A DNA stretch of 6,267 nt from NCBI GenBank assembly GCA_039028315.1, contig JBCCIH010000149.1:1-6267 (forward strand), in the 5' to 3' direction. The position numbers were made by a program, and so were the translations under genes. The notes under the pieces were generated by a model that worked only from the letters and a program-made list of their open reading frames with translations, made no database searches and was not told where the DNA came from. Positions 1 through 4,644 of the stretch are shown here, piece after piece (position 1 is the stretch's first letter; each line of letters starts with the position of its first letter). Source of the stretch: Thermodesulfobacteriota bacterium (GTDB taxonomy: Bacteria > Desulfobacterota_D > UBA1144 > Nemesobacterales > UBA2774).

Positions 1-744
1 AAGGATGGAGTTGATATAACTCCTCCTTATTTTATTCCGGCGCCGCCGATAATTTCACCAATTGGAACTTTTGGTGCCTTTATAAAAATCAAATCGCCTA
101 TATCTACAAAAAGGGCATTATTCGATATTGGAATAGCAGGACCGCTTGCAGGCATAGTTGCTTCCATACCGGTCTTGATTATAGGAATTAAACTATCAAC
201 AACCGTACAAATAGAAGAGCATCTTACATCTGAAGGTGGGCTTGTTCTCGGAACACCAATAATAATGGGCCTTTTCTCTGACGTTTTCTTTGGACCAATC
301 CCAGAAGGATATGATTTATATCTTCACCCTGTTGCCTTTGCTGGTTGGGTAGGGTTATTTGTCACGGCGCTTAATCTAATTCCATCGGGGCAGCTTGACG
401 GGGGGCATATAACTTACGCACTGTTTTCAAAAAAATATCATAAGTACATTTCAATGGCGATGATAGCGCTACTTTTAATTTTTGGAATTGGGACCGAACC
501 ATTGTTACAAGCAGGAGCTAACATATTCGGAAGCGGATTTGAGTGGTTCACTCAGAGTGTGCCGGTGCTAGAAGGATGGCCGGGCTGGATTCTATGGGCA
601 GTGCTATTAATTTTAATGGGAACCAGACATCCGCCCACTATGTATGAGGACACCGATCTTAGCTGGCAAAGAAAAGGACTTGCTGTTTTATCTCTACTTA
701 TTTTTATCGGTTGCTTTACACCTATGCCGATTAAAATTGTATAA
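1..744 (+). CDS. Site-2 protease family protein (peptidase M50), 5'-truncated by the window edge
   Basis: This is the C-terminal part of an intramembrane zinc metalloprotease that cuts substrates within or near the membrane. The frame is open from base 1 and ends with TAA at 742-744, giving 247 visible residues. Numbering from the window start, residues 8-28 carry a Pro-rich stretch (PPYFIPAPP, then GTFGAF). Residues 42-51 read DIGIAGPLAG, and residues 125-135 read NLIPSGQLDGG, the M50 motif whose Asp (D133) is the third zinc ligand. Several hydrophobic segments follow, around residues 145-170, 195-212 and 225-240. The HExxH zinc motif is not visible. In relatives of this type (EGY/S2P-like) it lies shortly before the Pro-rich stretch, so it should be just outside the window. 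The C-terminal HPPT and CFTPMPI segments also fit this family. The natural substrate cannot be deduced. The next gene is 186 bp away and probably separate. The internal TTG at 175 is not the real start, because clear family sequence precedes it. Confidence 0.9.
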   Translation, partial: KDGVDITPPYFIPAPPIISPIGTFGAFIKIKSPISTKRALFDIGIAGPLAGIVASIPVLIIGIKLSTTVQIEEHLTSEGGLVLGTPIIMGLFSDVFFGPIPEGYDLYLHPVAFAGWVGLFVTALNLIPSGQLDGGHITYALFSKKYHKYISMAMIALLLIFGIGTEPLLQAGANIFGSGFEWFTQSVPVLEGWPGWILWAVLLILMGTRHPPTMYEDTDLSWQRKGLAVLSLLIFIGCFTPMPIKIV

Positions 745-746
745 TG

Positions 747-764
747 GCAAAAAATATTTTTTGC
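747..764. repeat. Perfect 18-bp palindrome just after the protease stop codon
   Basis: The sequence is GC, six A, TA, six T, GC, and it equals its own reverse complement. It begins 3 bases after the protease stop codon. As RNA it could form a short A/U hairpin. It lacks the GC-rich stem and separate U tract of a good intrinsic terminator. It may be a weak transcript end, an mRNA 3' stabiliser, a protein-binding site, or chance in AT-rich DNA. Confidence 0.5.
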
Positions 765-804
765 AAAAATTTGAAAAAACTGAAAATTTAGGTAACTTCT
801 TTGT

Positions 805-837
805 GATTCGAAATTTCTTTTCGGGGTGTTTCGAATC
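805..837. repeat. 9-bp perfect inverted repeat, possible operator or hairpin
   Basis: The arms GATTCGAAA (805-813) and TTTCGAATC (829-837) are exact reverse complements separated by 15 bases. Each arm contains the palindrome TTCGAA, and the two copies (807-812 and 830-835) are 23 bp apart, about two helical turns. This geometry suits a pair of half-sites for a dimeric regulator upstream of citrate synthase. No T tract follows, which argues against an intrinsic terminator. Function is inferred only from the geometry and position. Confidence 0.5.
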
Positions 838-866
838 TTAAACCCAAGTAATAACTAGAAATAAAA

Positions 867-892
867 TTGATATAAAAAAAGAATACTAAAAT
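867..892 (+). promoter_or_regulatory. Weak candidate promoter for citrate synthase
   Basis: TAAAAT at 887-892 matches five of six bases of the sigma-70 -10 consensus. The best -35-like hexamer, TTGATA at 867-872, is only 14 bp away, which is shorter than usual. If used, transcription would start near 899 and give a leader of about 30 nt. AT-rich gaps yield such matches easily, so this is a low-confidence call. Confidence 0.2.
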
Positions 893-916
893 TCATTGCA
901 GTACTTTCACTGTAAG

Positions 917-923
917 AAGGAGG
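917..923 (+). promoter_or_regulatory. Shine-Dalgarno sequence of citrate synthase
   Basis: AAGGAGG lies 7 bases before the GTG at 931. It is a near-perfect anti-16S match at good spacing and decides the GTG start over later ATG codons in the frame. Confidence 0.85.
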
Positions 924-930
924 AAATATC

Positions 931-2232
931 GTGGCTAAGTCCAAGGCTAACAACACGTTAAGCATTACAGATAATAGAACAGGGAAATCATATGAACTCC
1001 CTATCGAGAATGACACAATTAAAGCAATGGATCTAAGGCAGATCAGAGTTAAGAAAGATGACTTTGGTATGATGAGTTATGATCCGGCATACAGCAACAC
1101 AGCTTCATGTACAAGTAGGGTTACTTTTATTGATGGAGACAAAGGAGAGCTTATGTACCGCGGCTATCCTATAGATGTTCTAGCTAAGAAGAGTAACTTT
1201 CTTGAGGTTTCCTACCTCTTACTTAATGGAAAACTTCCAAACAAAAAAGAATTCAAAGAGTTTGAGCAGAATATCACAAACCACACAATGATTCATGAGA
1301 ACATTAAACATGTGATAGACAGCTTTAGATACGATGCGCATCCAATGGGAATGCTAATGAGTACAGTAGCTGCTCTCTCAACTTTCTATCCGGAATCTAA
1401 AGACATATTCAATGAAGAGATAAGAGAAACACAAATTTATAGATTAATAGCAAAGATGCCGACACTGGCAGCTTTTGCTTTCAGACATTCCATGGGAATG
1501 CCGTATGCATATCCGGACAATGATCTAAGCTATGCAGGTAATTTTATGAATATGCTCTACAAGATGACTGAGCTTAAATATAAGCCAGACCCAATTATAG
1601 AGAAAGCCATTGATGTTCTCTTTATTCTCCACGCTGATCACGAACAAAACTGCAGTGCGAGCGCAATGCGTAATGTAGGTAGCTCACACCCCGATCCATA
1701 CGCTGCTACAGCAGCCAGTATTGCAGCTCTATATGGACCACTACATGGTGGTGCGAACGAAGGTGTACTACAGATGCTAGCAGAAATCGGAACTAAAGAT
1801 AACATTCCAAAAGCAATCAAAGCAGCCAAAAATGGTGAATTCAGACTAATGGGATTTGGCCACAGGGTGTACAAATCCTACGATCCAAGAGCAAAGATAA
1901 TCAAAGACATTGCTCATCAGGTATTTGAAGTAACAGGTAAAAACCCATACCTAGACATTGCAATCGAGCTTGAGAGAATTGCTCTTGAGGATGATTACTT
2001 TGTTAAACGTAAACTATATCCAAATGTGGACTTCTACTCTGGTCTTATTTATCAGAGCATGGGTATTCCAGTTGAAATGTTCACAGTGCTATTTGCAATC
2101 GGACGTACACCAGGATGGCTAGCGCAGTGGAAAGAGCTTCTACTTGATCCAGAGAGAAGAATTGCTCGCCCAAGACAAGTTTATCTCGGTGATAAGAATA
2201 AGAAATATGTTCCAATGAGTAAAAGAAAATAA
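931..2232 (+). CDS. gltA: Citrate synthase (type II, Gram-negative hexameric type)
   Basis: It condenses acetyl-CoA and oxaloacetate to citrate in the cytoplasm, the entry step of the TCA cycle. The 433 residues are close to the roughly 427 of E. coli GltA, including the N-terminal domain that short type I enzymes lack. Motifs in order are HTMIHE (118-123), LSYAGNF (199-205), LHADHEQN (233-240), LHGGANE (271-277), MGFGHRVYK (307-315), NVDFYSG (365-371), GRTPGW (391-396) and IARPRQ (411-416). By alignment from memory, the active-site residues are H272, H311 and D367 (E. coli H264, H305, D362), with substrate-binding H237, R320 and R392. Of the E. coli NADH-site residues, Y153, R171, K175, H118 and T119 are kept, but the R109 position is N117, so NADH control is uncertain. 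The start is GTG with a strong Shine-Dalgarno sequence. An intrinsic terminator lies about 80 bases past the stop. Both neighbours differ in function, so it is probably transcribed alone. Confidence 0.98.
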   Translation: MAKSKANNTLSITDNRTGKSYELPIENDTIKAMDLRQIRVKKDDFGMMSYDPAYSNTASCTSRVTFIDGDKGELMYRGYPIDVLAKKSNFLEVSYLLLNGKLPNKKEFKEFEQNITNHTMIHENIKHVIDSFRYDAHPMGMLMSTVAALSTFYPESKDIFNEEIRETQIYRLIAKMPTLAAFAFRHSMGMPYAYPDNDLSYAGNFMNMLYKMTELKYKPDPIIEKAIDVLFILHADHEQNCSASAMRNVGSSHPDPYAATAASIAALYGPLHGGANEGVLQMLAEIGTKDNIPKAIKAAKNGEFRLMGFGHRVYKSYDPRAKIIKDIAHQVFEVTGKNPYLDIAIELERIALEDDYFVKRKLYPNVDFYSGLIYQSMGIPVEMFTVLFAIGRTPGWLAQWKELLLDPERRIARPRQVYLGDKNKKYVPMSKRK

Positions 2233-2248
2233 CTAATGGCTTGGTGGG

Positions 2249-2563
2249 TTAAGTGCTCGAGAAGTGCTTTCCTATCACGTTATTATAATAATAGTTAATC
2301 AAGTGTTCTAAAGAGGCGATAAATATATTTACCGCCTCTTTTTTTTTGTCTCCACTTTCTAAATTCTGCAAGCCTTCTTTAAGAGAATCGGCAAGCTCAT
2401 GTTTATCTTCTCTTAGTATTGCTTCAATTAGCCCTTGGTCCTGGAGATCATATTTTTTATCTTCAAGGCCTTTTGTTAAAGAGCTTATTACCTCCTCGCA
2501 ATCTAGCTCTGGATGATCTGAGACTGCGCTTTTAAATACTTCTATGAGTTCATCTATATACAT
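2249..2563 (-). CDS. Small acidic, mostly helical protein of unknown function
   Basis: I do not recognise a family. The 104 residues are rich in Glu, Asp, Lys and Leu in a helix-like pattern, with no signal peptide, no membrane segment, one Cys (C22) and no obvious metal site. It is probably a soluble cytoplasmic protein. The ATG at 2563 is supported by AAGGAG (2571-2576 on the opposite strand), 7 bases upstream. It is the last gene of the leftward cluster, 54 bp after the TPR gene. A weak -10-like TATAAC at 2588-2593 could give it its own promoter. Its stop lies 16 bp from the citrate synthase stop, and its residues around 73-85 are encoded across the citrate synthase terminator; the KKK there comes from the T tract. 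The ribosome site and protein-like composition make it probably real, but there is no homology support. Confidence 0.65.
   Translation of the reverse strand: MYIDELIEVFKSAVSDHPELDCEEVISSLTKGLEDKKYDLQDQGLIEAILREDKHELADSLKEGLQNLESGDKKKEAVNIFIASLEHLINYYYNNVIGKHFSST
2310..2347 (+). terminator. Intrinsic terminator of citrate synthase, inside the convergent gene
   Basis: AAAGAGGCG (2310-2318) pairs perfectly with CGCCTCTTT (2333-2341). After one A/C mismatch, the interior is the 12-nt palindrome TAAATATATTTA, which can extend the stem. The T run spans 2339-2347, of which six Ts follow the stem. This is a canonical rho-independent terminator for rightward transcription. In the opposite direction only a short T run follows the hairpin, so leftward termination would be weaker. 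It lies within the 3' coding part of the small leftward gene at 2249-2563. Confidence 0.85.
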
Positions 2564-2570
2564 AACTATG

Positions 2571-2576
2571 CTCCTT
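2571..2576 (-). promoter_or_regulatory. Shine-Dalgarno sequence of the small unknown gene
   Basis: Read leftward this is AAGGAG, 7 bases before the ATG at 2563. It is the only good ribosome site in the leftward cluster and is the main evidence that the small frame is translated. Confidence 0.7.
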
Positions 2577-2617
2577 ACTTGCTAAATGTTATAAGCACAA
2601 AATGAAAAGTAAATAAA

Positions 2618-3406
2618 TTATTTTTGTTCCTCTTCAATCTTAGCCATAAGGTTAAGTGCAAATCTTTTGTTTAAGTACCAGTCAGGGTAAAAAGCCGGCT
2701 CTTTATCGTTGATAAGGTCCTGGAGAACAGCTATCGCCTCATTGTATCTTTTTTGCTTTCTTAGGTTCATGGCTAAGTATAGTTTCGCAGAGGAGAGGTG
2801 CGGGTCAACAAACAGAGCCCTTCTTAAATAAATTTCAGAAACCTTGTTGTCACCGCCCAATATTGACGGCAAAAATAGATAAAGCGCCCCCTGCATACCA
2901 AGCCCGTAGCAGTGATTAGGATCAAGCTCTAGTATGGTGTCCAGCTCTCTTCTTATCTCCGGGAGCATAAAGAGTGAGTTAAGCACGCCTTTGGTCTCTC
3001 CAACCAAGGCTAGATTTGCTACATAGAAGAAATGAGCATCGGGATTATCCGGTTCAATTTCAATTGCACGCTTTGCAATTTCTCTTCCAGTCTCAAAAGC
3101 TTTTATTTTTCCTTCTTTTGTGCGTTCACGAACATAACCATAAGTAAGCCAGACACGAGATAAAAAGATGAGAGCTTCTATATTATTAGGATCCTTCTCA
3201 ATAATATCGTCTGTAATTTCCATAGCTCTGTCTATATTTAGACGGTTTCTATGATATGTGGACAATACAGCTCTAGCATCTTCAACACTAAATTGACCAC
3301 TAGGACTTGGGCTAGTTATATTTGGGGAATCAATTGCATATGACACTTGTGGTGCAAAGAACAAAGAAAATGTAATTATTAAGAGCAAAGGTGCGCGAAG
3401 TACCAT
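2618..3406 (-). CDS. Exported tetratricopeptide-repeat (TPR) protein, TatT-like
   Basis: This 262-residue protein begins with a Sec signal peptide: a short basic start (MVLR), a hydrophobic core at about 5-18, and a likely signal peptidase I site after SYA (A24). There is no lipobox, so it is predicted to be periplasmic or secreted. The mature part is helical with about four TPR-like units. Their typical turn signatures are at 72-75 (DPNN), 118-121 (EPDN), 162-164 (DPN) and 201-203 (DPH), each followed by Ala- or aromatic-rich helices. LPSILGGDNKVSEIYLRRAL (179-198) resembles the LPxxLGGD segment of TatT-like TRAP-transporter-associated TPR proteins, though no transporter gene is visible here. 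TPR proteins are binding scaffolds and the partner is unknown. The ATG at 3406 is the first start after an in-frame stop and fits the signal peptide, but no Shine-Dalgarno sequence precedes it. It starts 26 bp after the M42 gene, so co-transcription is likely. Confidence 0.85.
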   Translation of the reverse strand: MVLRAPLLLIITFSLFFAPQVSYAIDSPNITSPSPSGQFSVEDARAVLSTYHRNRLNIDRAMEITDDIIEKDPNNIEALIFLSRVWLTYGYVRERTKEGKIKAFETGREIAKRAIEIEPDNPDAHFFYVANLALVGETKGVLNSLFMLPEIRRELDTILELDPNHCYGLGMQGALYLFLPSILGGDNKVSEIYLRRALFVDPHLSSAKLYLAMNLRKQKRYNEAIAVLQDLINDKEPAFYPDWYLNKRFALNLMAKIEEEQK

Positions 3407-3432
3407 ATTATAAGCTTAACAAAACTGCTCCA

Positions 3433-4461
3433 CTATTTCATCTTGAAATTTTTAATATCTTCTAAAATATGGTGTATGAGATTTATTGTATGCTCAATAT
3501 CGGATTTGTATGAAAGGCAGCTCGGGCTGTGTAGATAACGAGTTGGCACTGATACCACGGCGACTCTGCTTCCTGTGCCTGTAACCTGCATAGCTGTAGC
3601 ATTGGTGCTTCCAGCCTTCTTAACGGTAATCTGATATGGAATTTTCTTTTTCTTGGCAATATCCATAATAAAGTAACTAAATGGCCTATGAGCTACGAGG
3701 AATCTATCTGAGAGTCTGATCTCAGGACCTTTTTCCACATTCGCAAGAGTCTTATGCTCTGAGACTCCCGGGAAATCCATGGCGACCGTACCCTCTAGTG
3801 CTATAGAAAAATCAGGTTCTATTGCCGGTGTAATCACATGCGCTCCTCTGAGACCAACTTCTTCTTGTACAGTAGCAGTAAGGTATAGATCACATCCCAA
3901 TTTGGGCTTTTTTCTAAGCGCTTCAAGCATTACGAATAAGCCAACCCTATCATCAATCGCTTTAGATATTACAGCATCCTCAGTTTCCTCAAATGGAGGG
4001 TAGAAGGAGACTACGTCTCCTACGCTGACAAGTTTATGAACTTTATCGGCTGATAGGCCTACATCTACAACACAGTCTTCAATATCAGGAACTTCTTTGT
4101 TATTACCATTTCTACTTATGTGAGGAGGTATAGCTGCTACCATACCGACAAGATTTTTCTTTCCATATATAACCAAACGCTGACCATAAAAAACGCGTGG
4201 ATCCATGCCCCCGAGAGGTGATACTCTCACAAATCCTCTTTTGTCTATATGACTTACCATAAAGCCAACTTCGTCAGTATGAGCATCGAGCACAACTTTA
4301 GGACCCTTGCCGGGTATATGCGCAATTATATTTCCGAGCGCGTCTTCATGAACTTCTTTGGTAAGTTTTCCAAACTCTTTTTTTATAATCTTTTTTACAG
4401 GATCTTCGGCCCCAGGCATAGCTGAGGTTTCACATAACAGTTTTAGGAGTTTTATATTCAT
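3433..4461 (-). CDS. M42 family metallo-aminopeptidase (glutamyl aminopeptidase/FrvX-like)
   Basis: This is a cytoplasmic dinuclear-metal aminopeptidase; M42 enzymes form large tetrahedral dodecamers that trim peptides. Numbered from the ATG at 4461 (342 residues), the conserved elements are DAHTDEVG with metal ligand H61 and catalytic D63, AIDDRVG with bridging D170, QEEVG with general base E200 and ligand E201, LEGT with ligand E223, and YLHSPS with ligand H311. All metal and catalytic positions are present, so it should be active. E223 stands where many relatives have Asp, a substitution common in this family. Exact substrate preference cannot be read from sequence. The frame extends to an ATG at 4473, but a TATAAT box overlaps that codon. 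The MNIKLLKLLCE start at 4461 also fits family N-termini better, so I chose it. Neither ATG has a Shine-Dalgarno sequence. It is the first gene of the leftward cluster with the TPR gene. Confidence 0.93.
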   Translation of the reverse strand: MNIKLLKLLCETSAMPGAEDPVKKIIKKEFGKLTKEVHEDALGNIIAHIPGKGPKVVLDAHTDEVGFMVSHIDKRGFVRVSPLGGMDPRVFYGQRLVIYGKKNLVGMVAAIPPHISRNGNNKEVPDIEDCVVDVGLSADKVHKLVSVGDVVSFYPPFEETEDAVISKAIDDRVGLFVMLEALRKKPKLGCDLYLTATVQEEVGLRGAHVITPAIEPDFSIALEGTVAMDFPGVSEHKTLANVEKGPEIRLSDRFLVAHRPFSYFIMDIAKKKKIPYQITVKKAGSTNATAMQVTGTGSRVAVVSVPTRYLHSPSCLSYKSDIEHTINLIHHILEDIKNFKMK

Positions 4462-4471
4462 AGCGGGATTC

Positions 4472-4499
4472 ATTATAACCAGAAAGCGGTTTTATTCAA
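4472..4499 (-). promoter_or_regulatory. Sigma-70-like promoter of the M42 peptidase cluster
   Basis: Read leftward, TTGAAT (4494-4499) and a perfect TATAAT (4472-4477) are separated by 16 bp. Transcription would start near 4464-4466, only a few bases before the ATG at 4461 and downstream of the ATG at 4473. No Shine-Dalgarno sequence is present, as expected for a nearly leaderless mRNA. The call rests on consensus match and position. Confidence 0.5.
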
Positions 4500-4571
4500 A
4501 CTCATTATGATCAAGGTAATTTTCTATTTTTAAAGACATATAAAGCAACTTAATTCTAAATTTGCCAAGAG

Positions 4572-4622
4572 TTAACAATACCTTAATGCCATTTTAACAT
4601 TCAGAAATATATCTTATATAGA
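4572..4622 (+). promoter_or_regulatory. Tandem candidate promoters for the choice-of-anchor lipoprotein
   Basis: Two overlapping sigma-70-like arrangements use the same -35 hexamer, TTAACA (five of six consensus bases), at 4572-4577 and 4594-4599. The first is 17 bp from TAACAT (4595-4600), and the second is 17 bp from TATAGA (4617-4622). Both -10 boxes match four of six bases. The second would start transcription near 4629, right at the ribosome site. The -10 of the first overlaps the -35 of the second. Confidence 0.35.
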
Positions 4623-4630
4623 TCGATTAA

Positions 4631-4637
4631 AAGGAGG
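4631..4637 (+). promoter_or_regulatory. Shine-Dalgarno sequence of the lipoprotein gene
   Basis: AAGGAGG lies 7 bases before the ATG at 4645, the same motif and spacing as at citrate synthase. It fixes the start of a frame that also makes a good lipoprotein signal peptide. Confidence 0.85.
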
Positions 4638-4644
4638 AATTAAC

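Noticed and set aside
744..791. 15-codon frame whose ATG overlaps the protease stop (TAATG)
   Set aside because: It has no Shine-Dalgarno sequence, is very short, and is made mostly of A/T runs and the 18-bp palindrome.
644..841. 65-codon rightward frame overlapping the protease end
   Set aside because: It lies in another frame of clear protease coding sequence and runs through the AT-rich gap. It has no ribosome site or family features.
820..845. Resemblance to a tRNA T-arm (TTCGAAT followed by C-rich bases)
   Set aside because: The bases flanking the loop do not pair as a 5-bp stem, and no acceptor, D or anticodon arms are present. The TTCGAAT belongs to the inverted repeat.
1638..1874. 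Antisense open frame within citrate synthase
   Set aside because: It mirrors highly conserved citrate synthase codons, and there is no ribosome site or recognisable protein.
2251..2268. 7-bp direct repeat AAGTGCT near the convergent stop codons
   Set aside because: It is too short to separate from chance, and nothing around it suggests an attachment site or target-site duplication.
2280..2291. 12-bp palindrome TTATTATAATAA
   Set aside because: It is explained by a run of Tyr/Asn codons in the small leftward gene. It is pure A/T and has no partner element.
3407..3412. Perfect TATAAT on the minus strand directly before the TPR gene ATG
   Set aside because: No -35-like hexamer lies 16-18 bp upstream, and a start set by this box would fall inside the coding sequence and cut into the signal peptide. 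It is probably chance in AT-rich DNA.
3779..4003. Rightward open frame within the M42 gene
   Set aside because: It lies opposite conserved M42 motifs. Its low-complexity Ser/Ala-rich product is typical of an antisense shadow.
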